Assembly (NCBI GenBank): GCA_037043455.1
Contig: JAWPHD010011222.1
Location: 1 to 64,000 of the forward strand
Direction of reading: 5' to 3'
DNA from: Cyrtodaria siliqua
Lineage: Eukaryota; Mollusca; Bivalvia; Adapedonta; Hiatellidae
DNA length: 64,000 bases
Part shown: positions 34,093 to 44,644 of the stretch, piece by piece
How positions within the stretch are numbered: the stretch's first letter is position 1
How the letters are laid out: each line of letters opens with the position of its first letter
Position numbers and translations under genes: made by a program
The notes under the pieces: generated by a model
What the model was told of the DNA's origin: nothing
Database searches by the model: none
Seen by the model: the letters and a program-made list of their open reading frames with translations, nothing else

Positions 34093-36389
34093 TGTTCGGC
34101 GCCCCTTGAGGGCGCCGGACATACTGTGGTAGTACTTTGACCTTAGGCATGGGGAATCAAAAGGACTGATAGTTGAGTATGTTTGGATTGTAATTAAAAA
34201 TGTTTAAATGGCATTTAAAGCATGCTATAAAACGCACCAGAATAAGATATAAAACACAAGAGATAAAACTGCTTAGCGATTTCTTGAATTTCTGTAAGAA
34301 ATGATGCACCAATAATTCAAAAATTATACAAAATCATTTCATTAAAATGATGTCTCCCTGTATTTTGACTGAAAACGAGGCTGATTATAAAATCAAATGG
34401 TTAAATGCGTAATACGAATTTTAGAAAAATTTAACGAAATTTATCGATCGTAATATCTGCGTTTCAAATGTTTTCACATTGTTCTCGTTTTTAAATCGTT
34501 TTGATTAATTATTATTGGCAAATTACATTAAATGTTGCTAAGAAATGAGAAAATACGATGATATATCGGAAAGTTTTGGCATTTAAATTTCGTTTACGGG
34601 AAATCGCTAATTTTGTAATGCTTCATTTTGACTGTCAAATGGAGACAAATGTATTGAAAACGAAAGTAGATTTATGAGCGCAGACTCTTTGCATCAAGTT
34701 TTTCTTGTATTAAAATGTAAACATTTTCTATATAGAGTATCATCCAAATAAAGCCTGGGCTGGTCATAGTGGACAGCCATGATGTCTGGCCGGGCTGCTC
34801 TTACACAGCCTGGGCAGGTCATAGTGGACAGCCATGATGTCTGGCCGGACTGCTCTTACACAGCCTGGGCAGGTCATAGTGGACGGCCGTGATGTCTGGC
34901 CGGGCTGCTCTTACACAGCCTGGGCAGGTCATAGTGGACAGCCGTGATGTCTGGCCGGGCTGCTCTTACACAGTGATGTCTGGCGGGACTGCTCTTACAC
35001 AGCCTGGGCTGGTCATAGTGGACAGCCATGATGTCTGGCCGGGCTGCTCTTACACAGTGATGTCTGGCGGGACTGATCTTACACAGCCTGGGCAGGTCAT
35101 AGTGGACGGCCGTGATGTCTGGCCGAGCTGCACTTACACAGCCTGGGCAGGTCATAGTGGACAGCCATGATGTCTGGCCGGGCTGCTCTTACACAGTGAT
35201 GTCTGGCAGGACTGCTCTTACACAGCCTGGGCAGGTCATAGTGGACAGCCATGATGTCTGGCCGGGCTGCTCTTACACAGTGATGTCTGGCGGGACTGCT
35301 CTTACACAGCCTGGGCAGGTCATAGTGGACAGCCGTGATGTCTGGCCGGGCTGCTCTTACACAGTGATGTCTGGCGGGACTGCTCTTACACAGCCTGGGC
35401 TGGTCATAGTGGACAGCCATGATGTCTGGCCGGGCTGCTCTTACACAGTGATGTCTGGCGGGACTGATCTTACACAGCCTGGGCAGGTCATAGTGGACGG
35501 CCGTGATGTCTGGCCGAGCTGCTCTTAAACAGCCTGGGCAGGTCATAGTGGACAGCCATGATGTCTGGCCGGGCTGCTCTTACACAGTGATGTCTGGCGG
35601 GACTGCTCTTACACAGCCTGGGCAGGTCATAGTGGACAGCCATGATGTCTGGCCGGGCTGCTCTTACACAGTGATGTCTGGCGGGACTGCTCTTACACAG
35701 CCTGGGCTGGTCATAGTGGACAGCCATGATGTCTGGCCGGACTGCTCTTACACACAGTGATGTCTGGCGGGACTGCTCTTACACAGCCTGGGCAGGTCAT
35801 AGTGGACGGCCGTGATGTCTGACCAGACTGCTCTTACACAGCCTGGGCAGGTCATAGTGGACGGCCGTGATGTCTGGCCGGGCTGCTCTTACACAGCCTG
35901 GGCAGGTCATAGTGGAAGGCCGTGATGTCTGGCCGGACTGCTCTTACACAGCCTGGGCAGGTCATAGTGGACGGCCGTGATGTCTGGCCGGACTGCTCTT
36001 ACACAGCCTGGGCAGGTCATAGTGGACGGCCGTGATGTCTGGCCGGGCTGCTCTTACACAGCCTGGGCAGGTCATAGTGGACGGCCGTGATGTCTGGCCG
36101 GGCTGCTCTTACACAGCCTGGGCAGGTCATAGTGGACAGCCGTGATGTCTGGCCGGGCCGTTTGGAAAATTGTCTGAATGACCTAGTTAATTCAAAATAC
36201 ATTTAACCAAGTCAACATAGCAACGTTTGTTAATATTATGTCCATGACCACTAAATATACCAAGGTTTAGTACTGATGATAAGATAGTTAAAATAACTGA
36301 TAAACACGTGTACTGTTATTTAATAACGTATGTTTTAATTCTTCAAAATTTTGGCGCCGAATTGATGCTTTGCATCAAGTTTTTCTTGT
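34093..36389 (-). mobile_element. Family 5 Helentron-like element carrying a minisatellite
   Basis: On the minus strand the 5' end is ACAAGAAAAACTTGATGC at 36389, followed by TTCGGCGCC (36353-36361). The 3' end is a hairpin TCCGGCGCC, loop CTCAAGG, GGCGCCGAA (34095-34119). As in families 1-3, the 3' arm is the reverse complement of the 5' motif. The interior holds the 55/84-bp minisatellite. A second copy of the 5' end lies at 34687-34708 on the same strand, so two insertions or a duplication may be nested. No Rep/helicase is present. Confidence 0.65.
34752..36156. repeat. 55-bp / 84-bp minisatellite
   Basis: The 55-bp unit contains CAGCCTGGGCAGGTCATAGT, GGACAGCCATGATGTCTGGC and CGGGCTGCTCTTACA. 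From about 34970 to 35785 it usually alternates with a 29-bp shortened version (CAGTGATGTCTGGCGGGACT plus GCTCTTACA), giving an 84-bp higher-order unit; the flanks are pure 55-bp units. 84 is divisible by three, so both strands stay open there and produce 80-150-codon frames that I consider spurious. Confidence 0.95.
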
Positions 36390-36871
36390 GGATAACTGTT
36401 TTCATGTCCCAGCAAAAGCCATCTATGTATACTTGGGGTGTGTTCAAGCTACTTAAAACAAAGAAATTTCATATTTCAGTTTAATACCTGTGCCTGTCAG
36501 CATTACAAAAATAATGCCTTTTTCAAACGCTGTATCAGTAAGTAGTGTGACTAATAAGGGAAGATCACAATAATTTATTAGGTGGTTAATATTGTGACTA
36601 ATGCTTACTAATTTAATGTATATTTACATTTGCACAGCTGTAATCGATTTGTAACGACATTCCTATTAAGATAACATATTTGTAGATATTTTAAGCACAT
36701 CTTAATTACATTTCCTATTTGTAGCATGGTCACAGACAATTCTCTTTGTTCAGACACATGTGTAAATCGTTTAATTCAAAATAAGACCTGTAAGAATAAC
36801 TGTGAGAATAACAGTGAGAATAACTGTTAGAATAACTGAAATAGAGCTGAAATGGACATGCTACAAAACAA
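36390..36871. other. Spacer, nothing recognised
   Basis: AT-rich. A short run of GAGAATAACTGT-type repeats is present near 36790-36835. Confidence 0.5.
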
Positions 36872-36970
36872 ATAGAGTATGGTTTCATCTCGTTGGTTAA
36901 TTTAAACACCTCGATGGGCGTAGCCCATCTCGATGTTTAAATGAACCAACTCAATGAAACCATACTCTAT
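36872..36970. repeat. 99-bp near-perfect palindrome (fold-back MITE)
   Basis: ATAGAGTATGGTTTCATCTC at the left pairs with GAAACCATACTCTAT at the right; the centre is GATGGGCGTAGCCCATC. Arms are about 48 bases with few mismatches. Lack of a spacer suggests a fold-back MITE or an inverted duplication. Confidence 0.85.
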
Positions 36971-36984
36971 CTATTACTTAAAGG

Positions 36985-37318
36985 AATTTAGTTCACATTT
37001 TAAAGAACATTTGAAGAACTTTAAATAGAGAAGATGTTCTAAAACTGTTCTTAAACAATTTCAAGAACAAATGAAGAACAGTTTAGGAACTTCAAGGGTT
37101 TAAACTGTTCTTAATTAGTGCTTCACACTTAAAGTTTAAGAACACTTAAGAGTTAAGAACTAATTAAGAATGGTTTAAGAACCCTTGAAGTTCCTGAACG
37201 GTTTTTCATTTGTTCTTCAAATTGTTCAAGAACATTTTTAGAACATTTTCTCTATTTAAAGGTTCTTGAACTGTTCTAAACTTGTTCAAGAACCTTTCAA
37301 GAATATCTTAAGAAAAAT
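36985..37318. repeat. Fold-back palindrome, second GTTCTTGAAC-type block
   Basis: AACTTTAAATAGAGAAGATG (left) pairs with CATTTTCTCTATTTAAAGGTT (right), and GGAACTTCAAGGGTTTAAAC pairs with GTTTAAGAACCCTTGAAGTTCC. The centre is near CACTTAAAGTTTAAG at about 37128. The next 165 bases to 37485 form the arm paired with 33738-33835. Confidence 0.8.
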
Positions 37319-37485
37319 TAAAGTTCTTGAAATGATCTTCAATAGTTCTTGAAAATGTTCAAGAACATATTATTATTAAGAACATGTTCTAGAACAATGA
37401 ATCAAAAACAGTTCAGGAACTGTTCTTAATGTTCTAGAACTGTTCATGAACTGTTCTTGAGTATAAGAACAGAGTTTCGCAGGGG

Positions 37486-37562
37486 TGTTCATGCCTTTTA
37501 GGCGCCATATAACCTTTTCATGTGTTGGTGCGCCTTAAAACCCCAATTCAATTCAGTTCAAC
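37486..37562 (+). repeat. SINE 3' half (continuation of the copy at 32092)
   Basis: TGTTCATGCCTTTTAGGCGCC, then GTGTTGGTGCGCCTTAAAAC and CCCAATTCAATTCAGTTCAA. It matches the end of the SINE at 47574-47706 from the exact base at which the 32.1-kb copy stops. Confidence 0.75.
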
Positions 37563-37976
37563 TATTACTTGAGTCTTGACGTTCAGCATTATAAGAGTAA
37601 TGCTAAGGACAAGTCTTCCCAGCATGATGTAATTATAATTACACACTGATGATATGACTGAAAGATTGTTAACAAAATACACTGGTACATTTATTTTTTT
37701 ACCACAAAAGAAAGGTTGTGCTTTTAGAGCATTTTAGAAATATGGTATTCAGAGCTCTTAGGATAAGCTGCATATCTGCGTAATGTACAGATATATATGA
37801 GCCAAAAAATGCAGAAGTTTTTGTTCTGCGCGTATTAAAAAAGTAAACAAATGTGAGAAAAACACAAAATATTTATTTCGGTGCGTAGCGAAACATAAAT
37901 ACATAGCGTTTAAACTTTTGCCAATCGCCGTATTCAGAATTCATGGTTCTATTGTCAAACTGGTCCGTACTTGTCT
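37563..37976. other. No gene recognised
   Basis: AT-rich sequence. Confidence 0.5.
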
Positions 37977-38142
37977 AGTCTTTGAATTAAAATTTTCATG
38001 TCACTAGCCCGAATTCTTATATATACTCCATGAAAACCCGTACATTTTCCTTAAGCCCGACTATATAAATTTAAATAAATCACTAGCCCGAATGACAGTT
38101 TACTCAGCCCCGGACTTGGGGCTAATGGGTTAATTTGAAGAC
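37977..38142 (+). mobile_element. 166-bp MITE (CACTAGCCCG family), copy 1
   Basis: The ends AGTCTTTGAATTAA and (inverted) AGTCTTCAAATTAA bracket CACTAGCCCGAAT repeats. Other copies lie at 41758-41913 (+) and 48539-48695 (-). The GGGCTARTGGGTT end is shared by all three. Confidence 0.75.
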
Positions 38143-40334
38143 TGCTTGTCACTGATGTGTAGATGTAGAATAGGTTTATTTACTATTTGAACATATTCAG
38201 AAAAAATCTATGCGTGACAAAATTGTCAAGCAAGCATTTTAAATTATAGAAAGGTTTGATGTTTATGTTAAACTCAGTTTAACTGTGTTGAAATAATGTA
38301 TAATTAATAGGTACTGCAATCTTGTCCATGTATTTATATCCGTTCAGTTAATACGAAAACATACCGTCAGGTAAAAGCGTAACGCCGTTCTCGGATGGAA
38401 AATGTATCAATATCGATCACAGCGTAAATAAAATTACGAGTTATCTTTCCATGAATAAAGACGTTTTTTTTTGAGTCAATTGTTTGTTTGTGTTGTAAAA
38501 TAAAAAAGAAAACACAAACATACGCAAACACAAAATTTGACAATTTAGTTGAAACCATAAACTTTAGAATAATTCTGAGTAACAAAAGCAAAAAAGCAAT
38601 ATGTAAACAAATGAAGGGTAACAACATATTGATCAGAAAAAAATTATTGGAGTAAAAAAAAAATTATAATAATTATATATATATAAAAAATGGTAATAAA
38701 AAGAATAATATTAAAATTCTTATCTTAGAGCTCTCTGGTATTTATATTTGGGTATTTATGTATGCTACCTAAAAGTGTGTAAATAAAAACTGTTTTTTCT
38801 TTAACTGTTTACTAAACACAAAATTATGCCTGCTAATGGCACCTAGTAGTTCATAATGTACACAGAGCCTGTGTCTTACATGTCAGAACTGATTATGTAA
38901 TCAAATCTTGCCTGGAGGGAGTGTGGTGCAATAAAACCCTTGTCACTTGAATGCTTGCTTATCTCTGGTATATAGATTATGTTATGTAATCACATCCCAT
39001 CACAGGGTGATTGATGGTCATAAATCAAGTAATTTTTCAGAAATGTCATTTGCACACCCCATTAGTTGAAATCTGAATAACAGTTAATTTAAAAAAACGC
39101 AATATCAACAAATTTAAAAATGTTACAGACAATAATAAAAATGTAAAAAAAAAAAAAAGAAAGTTGAATTCGCTGTATCCTAAATTTTTTCATGAAATCG
39201 GGTTTAAAATGGTTTTAGTAAACCATGGTGTATATTATAATGCTAGATTTATATGGCTTCATGTTACTGTGCAGAATGGATTTCATGGTGAATAAAATCA
39301 TGACCTAATTTAATTACGCTTTGATACTCTCCACTATAGGATCTGACCACTCCCTTGTACACGTAGGTCACGTCTGATCGACCTTTTATCTAATCAATAT
39401 TCATGATAAGATCAACTAAATTCAACCAATGAAATCGTGTGTTTCATATGCATCTCAGATGACCTTGGAGTGAACGAAAATCCACTGTCGTACATGTAGA
39501 TCTACATGTTTATCCGAATAAAGATAACGTCTTCATGTGTTGCTGTGGATAATCCCCATTGCGCAATGAATTAAAAGAAATGCACTAAATGGCACATTTC
39601 ATATCAAGATACAAAGAAAATCATGGGCGCTGCCATGTGTGTTTTGAAAATATATATTCCACCGACTGATGACCCGCGGTGTCATTTTAGTGTGGGTTCA
39701 ATCCCTCGAATCGGTAATTTTTTTTGTACCACTTTAATTCCGTCAACAATCTTTTTTTCAGTAAATATTCAGTAATGGTTGGTGTATTATGTTTGTCAAC
39801 GCAATTGACATGTCGCCAGTACTTAGATATCTCCGCCCCTTTGTTGATGTCGGAGTATATTGACAATAGTTTATATAACATAGTTGCACGTGCTTTATAT
39901 ACGTGCTGTTGTTTGTCGGAAGTATCATTCTGGTTTGATTGGTTGAAATGGATAAATGATTGACAACTGGCGACATGTTAATTATTTGGTGATTATAAGC
40001 TAAGTAAGTACGGACATCGTCTCTTTCAATACCGAGCATAGACTGCTCCACATCGTTCTATACTGAACAATTTTGTAGGCTGAAATCTGATTGGCTAATT
40101 GTAAGGTCAATCTGACGTGACCTCCAATGGAGAGTTCTTAGATCCTTGTAATGTAGAGTATCATAGCGCGATAAAGAGTCTGATTTTAATGAGATTGTGG
40201 TAAATAAGGAGTCAGTTTGAGGCTCATTCATTACATTTTGACCAATAGCAAGTACCATGACTTGTCAGTTTCACGTTTTATTCTCATTCAATGTTACAAA
40301 ATGCTTTTACATTCATTTCAGTAATTTTGTCATT
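38143..40334. other. AT-rich intergenic region, no gene recognised
   Basis: Includes A/T homopolymers near 38640-38700 and 39140-39160. A lone box-B-like GGGTTCAATCCC at about 39697 lacks a matching box A and is not called. Short frames at 38367-38627 and 39687-40258 have no domain features. Confidence 0.5.
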
Positions 40335-40339
40335 GCCAA

Positions 40340-40831
40340 CAGGGCTGTCTTTCTACCATGGGGGAATGGGTCCGGGTCCCTCAGAAGGGGGAATTTTCGC
40401 GTGAATTTCAGTAAAAGGGGGAATTTTGCATGAAAGTTCAAACATCCATAACACATTATGATATCATCAATATAAAATGAAATCATGCTGATTAAATAGA
40501 TATATAACACTAAATAGACAAATAAAGCAAGGACTTATGCCAACCAATATACATTTAACAATAAATGGGTTCAAAACAGACTTAAAAAATATGTATGTTG
40601 ACTAGCTGTAAGAGTTAGACTATGTTCAAAAAGTACCAATGACAGTTATGTCATTTACTTTGTTCTACTTTTTTCAACAGGAGCACAATTAACACATAGT
40701 TCTTTTAAAATTCTTTTTTTTTCTTTTCTTTTTTTTTTTCAAGGGGGGAATTTGGACACTGAGGTGGGGGAAAAAAAGATACTTTTCAGGTGGGGGACTG
40801 GGGCCGAATAACGGCCCAAAAGACAGCCCTG
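40340..40831. mobile_element. 492-bp MITE with GCCAA target duplication (hAT5-like)
   Basis: TIRs CAGGGCTGTCTTT / AAAGACAGCCCTG, with GCCAA on both sides (40335-40339 and 40832-40836). The interior includes repeated GGGGGAATTTT blocks. The 5-bp duplication and CAG..CTG ends match the element at 33344. Confidence 0.85.
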
Positions 40832-41757
40832 GCCAAGTGCATGTTTCCAAATATTTGAGCCAAAGCACAAGCAGAAACTACAATCATCACTAAGAGCTAA
40901 AATTTAACTGGGATTTACCAATGCGCTGTAATTTAACTAGGATTGTTCGTGTATTTTATAAACTTGGGTTTACAAAAAACTTAGTGTTTTTTTCCAGCTC
41001 CAATGATGACCACGTAATCTTTATTATTGTACATATTAAATTATAAGGAGATATACAACTTGAATAAAATCACAAGAAGTAATTTTTATTATTTTTATAA
41101 GCAAATTGAAATTGTTTAAATTTAATTGAATTGGAGTTTATGGCATTCCAACTCAAAAAAAGGTTATATGGCGCCAACACGAATGAACATTCCAGACTCC
41201 CTCTCCATTTGCATCTAGATAAACATGTGTGTATATATATATCTATATATATATAAAGGCGATCAATGAAAATGCAGCAGTAGATTAAAATGGGTATTAA
41301 ATTTTATTGCTAAGTAATTAATAATTATGAATTGCAAAAATCGACTTTCTCAAAATTCCTGGTGTATATTGTTAAATTAAAGTCACAAGGTAGAAAACAA
41401 AAGTCACACATTTTAATAATAATTTCATAGGAACGGTAAAACGGTTGGATATATTATACCCGGTATTAAAATGTGTGACTTTTTTTTTGCCCTTGTGATT
41501 TTGAGACTTCAAGATTTCAATATATATATTTTTTAATGTTCCCCTTTAAAATTGATGCGATTTTGAGACTTCAAGATTTCAATATATATATTTGTTTAAT
41601 GTTCCCCTTTACAATTGATGCTAGGCTGTAAACTGTAACTCCTAATATATAGCACTGATGAGTTCATTTTCTTTAGGAAGTACGGGATTGAAAGCATTTA
41701 AACGGGGTATACGGTTAATCGTCAACATTTTAGAGCTGCAGCTACATGTACATATCC
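40832..41757. other. No gene; SINE tail fragment on the minus strand
   Basis: About 41125-41200 read on the minus strand gives AATGTTCATTCGTGTTGGCG, ATATAACC and CCAATTCAATT, a diverged tail of the SINE seen at 47.6 kb. A direct duplication of TTTTGAGACTTCAAGATTTC lies at about 41500 and 41563. A TA-rich run is at about 41230-41258. Confidence 0.5.
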
Positions 41758-41913
41758 AGTCTTTGAATTAATTTATGTCACTAGCCCGAATTTTTATATA
41801 CTCAAAGAAAACCCATACATTTTTCTTTAGGCCGACTACCTAAATTAAAATTCAGTAGCCCGAATGACAGTTTACTAGCCCCGGGCGTTGGGCTAGTGGG
41901 TCAAGTCGAAACT
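41758..41913 (+). mobile_element. MITE (CACTAGCCCG family), copy 2
   Basis: Starts AGTCTTTGAATTAATTTATG and ends GGGCTAGTGGGTCAAGTCGA. Same organisation as the copy at 37977. Confidence 0.7.
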
Positions 41914-41925
41914 GACATGTAAGTA

Positions 41926-42200
41926 GTGGGGCGTCCTTGGTCGAGTGGGTAGTTTCTTGACTTGAAATCATTTGCCCCACACTGCTGTATAAGTTCGATC
42001 CCTCATGGGCCTAGGAATCTTTATGTGAGGAAGATATCCAGCCGGCTTGCGGAACATCATTGGTTCTCATGCGGTGCCCGTAACTGGAGGGGCACCTTTG
42101 ACCTTTGGTCTTCCTCCATTAATGAAAGCTGGAAAAGTCGCCATATGACCAAAGCTGTTAAACTCCAGTTCAATTTATATAATGTATTAAATTGGAAGCC
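41926..42200 (+). repeat. tRNA-Ser/Leu-like SINE
   Basis: The head GGGGCGTCCTTGGTCGAGTG GG holds box A (TGGTCGAGTGG), and AAGTTCGATCCCTC holds box B. The body contains GAGGAAGATATCCAGCCGGC and TGGAAAAGTCGCCATATGACC, a recognisable mollusc SINE body. An 82-codon frame through it is not a gene. Confidence 0.7.
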
Positions 42201-42270
42201 TAAAAACTAGGGGGTTAGGTACAGGCACACACACACTCTACTGCAGAATAAGAATAATTGTATAAATTAA

Positions 42271-42940
42271 AGGGAATGTAGCGCCTCAGCCAAACCATCT
42301 TTATAATTGAGAGTTCTGAAAAAATTGAATAAAGGTGAAAGAATTATCAAAATCGGATAATAAACTAAGAACATATGATCATTTGAACTTTCTGTTGAAA
42401 CGGATATGGGAGTGGCCATTTTGGGAGCTATGACATCACGGTTCTAAATGACCATATATGGAATATTTATAAATATGAAAATTTACTGATTTATAGGGGA
42501 AAAGTGACAGCAACTGTATGAAAAATATGTAATACTTAGGCTTAATAAAAAAACGTGTGTTTCCGGTTTCCCGACCGACCCTACTTTATCACTGCCGACC
42601 CTAAATATTTTTAGCGGATATTTTTTTTTTTTTTATTCAAATGATAATTTTATGAGCCAGAGTTGTTAAGCATCTAATCTGGATTGCAAAGGTTATCAAA
42701 AAGTTGCCTTAGTACAAAAATGGCATAATATATGCGAACAATAAATATAAAAAAATATCTAAAAAAAACACTTTTTCCTACCTACCTACTCTAACTTTTT
42801 GACAGGGTGAAACCAGAAACACACATGTTGTTTTTTTAGGCCTTAATGGCAATAATGCTTTATATGACCAGTTTCACTTTTTCCAGGTTTTTCAGAACTC
42901 TCAGTAACAGAGCTTGTTTGGCTGTGGCACTACATTTTCT
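42271..42940. mobile_element. TTAA-flanked TIR element, hosting a nested MITE
   Basis: The ends AGGGAATGTAGCGCCTCAGC and (inverted) AGAAAATGTAGTGCCACAGC extend to about 50 bp of similarity including GAGAGTTCTGAAAAA. TTAA is present at both borders (42267-42270 and 42941-42944), as in piggyBac or Kolobok insertions. The 311-bp MITE at 42536-42846 interrupts it. Confidence 0.8.
42536..42846. mobile_element. 311-bp MITE nested in the TTAA element
   Basis: The left end TTAGGCTTAATAAAAAAACG and right end (inverted) TTAAGGCCTAAAAAAAC both continue into TGTGTTTCYGGTTTC. The ends resemble those of the 3793 element (TTAAGGCC). Confidence 0.75.
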
Positions 42941-42966
42941 TTAAATATTTCTTTCATCTCTTTCAG

Positions 42967-43107
42967 AGACAAAGGCATTATCGTGTGATTGTTGTTCTGT
43001 CTGGACTTGTCAAGTTATTAGAGAAGACAGAGGGTAGCCTCAACGCAGATTTACTTCTGAAGCATGCAGGCGGAACTGGTCCAGGAATCAAACACTTAAT
43101 AAAATAA
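42967..43107 (+). CDS. Candidate terminal coding exon, unknown protein
   Basis: A pyrimidine-rich acceptor (CTTTCATCTCTTTCAG) ends at 42966. The next 46 codons in phase 0 are open to TAA at 43105-43107 and read RQRHYRVIVVLSGLVKLLEK then TEGSLNADLL..., a compact helical-looking sequence unlike the surrounding A/T-biased frames. AATAAA at about 43883 could end the transcript. No family is recognised. An upstream partner exon is not proven; the candidate exon at 28087 ends in a phase (TG|) that would give a TGA across this junction, so it cannot join directly. Confidence 0.3.
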   Translation, partial: RQRHYRVIVVLSGLVKLLEKTEGSLNADLLLKHAGGTGPGIKHLIK

Positions 43108-44160
43108 CACTGCCTGAGGCTGTAAGCACTTCAGCAGAGTTAAAGTTTTTATTTAAAAAAGGAACCAAGCATTATGCATAAAGGCAGTCTAATAGCATTC
43201 AAAGTGTTCAAACATACGGTTCAAAGTTGACCAGCCAAATAAGCAAGAAAGTCAAACAAAAAAGTCTCTGTTCTGAAATGGCTGAGACAAATATTGGAGT
43301 TATTATATAATATGTATGGTCTAAATTTTAATCGGCATGTACACTCATATATGCATTCACATGCCAGCTACTTATAATTCAGATATTATTATGGATAACT
43401 GGAACCCTGGAAATAACGGCGACTTGAACATTTGCTTTGAAGTGCGGTGAAGGCAAAGTCAGTTGATAGAGTTGATAGATGACTACTTTGCTCAAATCAC
43501 CCAGTAAATTGAGGCCTGAATTGGAAGGAGATTCTTCACATAGAAACCATAATGGATTAGTTAAAACTGCAATATAACAAAGAAAAAGTGATTGAAATTC
43601 ATTGTTCTTACAATTATCGGGCTCGTGGCAGTTTTACGGATTGGACTTTATGGACCATGTTATTACCAAGTTTATTAACTATTGTAACTTTGGAGGCAAA
43701 TATACTTCTTTACGAATAAGTTGATTCAAAGTATTCAAGAGGAAAAACACACCTCCGTCGGAGTGAAAGAAACAAAAAACAAACCGACCAGTTAACTTCC
43801 ATCTGTTGCATTCATTCTGTTTACTTATAACTGACTATTTTGAACCAGATTTGTGTATAGTTATATTTCATAAATTCTATAAATAAATTGTAGGAAAATT
43901 GGTAATTCGGGCTTGCATCATGGTAAGATTTTTTTTGTCGGCATCACTCTAGCACTTCCATTAGTATATCTCAACCAAACTTGGTCAGTTTTAATATAAA
44001 TGAAAGCTTAGTCACGTTTTAAAACCACCTTTGTGATATCTAGGAGTGAGATTTGGCCTTTTAATATGATTTAGGAGACAAAATTACGGATATGTTTTTC
44101 TGTTTTATTTAGTTGTATTTTATAAATCTTACATGTACATGATGTAAGTTAAAAGGACAC
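43108..44160. other. Possible 3' UTR then intergenic, nothing recognised
   Basis: AT-rich, with an AATAAA at about 43883 and no open frame of interest. Confidence 0.4.
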
Positions 44161-44640
44161 ACCGCAATCTTGGTGCTTTTTAACACTCCCCAAGTTCATG
44201 ATGTGACGATGTTGTTTGTTGACTTTTTCTTTGAAAAAGAAAGCTATAATTGTCATCACTGTCATAATCGTCGTCTGCGTCGGTTAAAGTTTTGTATGTA
44301 AGCTTGCATCTCCGAAACTACTTTACATAATGGATTGAAACTTTATACATGTATATGATGTCGTCTAACTAACGACATCATAGAGACAGGTTTTATAACT
44401 CGTGCTTTTATTTTAATGTTATGGCCCCTTTTATGAGTTTATACTTGGACAATTTGGTTAAAGTTTTGTATGTAAGCTTTTATCTCAAAAACTATTTTAT
44501 ATAATTTTTTAAACACGTACTCTGTATTGGGCATCATTAGACAACATCATAGAGCCAGGATCTAGACCTCTTGCTTTTATTTTAACAAAATTATGGCCCC
44601 TTTTATACATACATGTACACACAATTGGTAAAAGTTTTGT
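44161..44640 (+). repeat. Helentron-like core repeat (two units, ~174 bp)
   Basis: GGTTAAAGTTTTGTATGTAAGC at about 44283 recurs at about 44457. Each unit includes a CATCATAGAG and a TTATGGCCCCTTTTAT block. Termini are not seen; a related 5' end may be the minus-strand ACAAGAAGCACCGCCCG at about 45252. Confidence 0.5.
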
Positions 44641-44644
44641 TTAT

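Larger units (their letters stand above)
32263..37485. mobile_element. 5.2-kb fold-back composite element with CCCCTGCGAAA ends
   Basis: The left end CCCCTGCGAAA and right end TTTCGCAGGGG are inverted repeats, flanked by TG on both sides (32261-32262 and 37486-37487), and the block sits exactly inside one SINE. Both ends continue into long fold-back arms built from GTTCnnGAAC units. Inside are a third related end at 33738, a hAT5-like MITE (33344-33643), a SINE tail, a Helentron-like element (34093-36389) and palindromes. No transposase is recognised. It may be one insertion that then accumulated others, or several fold-back elements nested together. Confidence 0.6.

Noticed and set aside
34874..35760. 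Overlapping open frames of 79-149 codons on both strands
   Set aside because: They follow from the 84-bp (28-codon) repeat period and vanish in the 55-bp flanks.
39690..39720. tRNA B-box-like GGGTTCAATCCC
   Set aside because: No box A or acceptor pairing at the expected distance.
28087..43107. Direct splice of the 28-kb exon candidate to the 42.97-kb exon candidate
   Set aside because: The donor leaves TG and the acceptor exon begins with A, which makes TGA at the junction.
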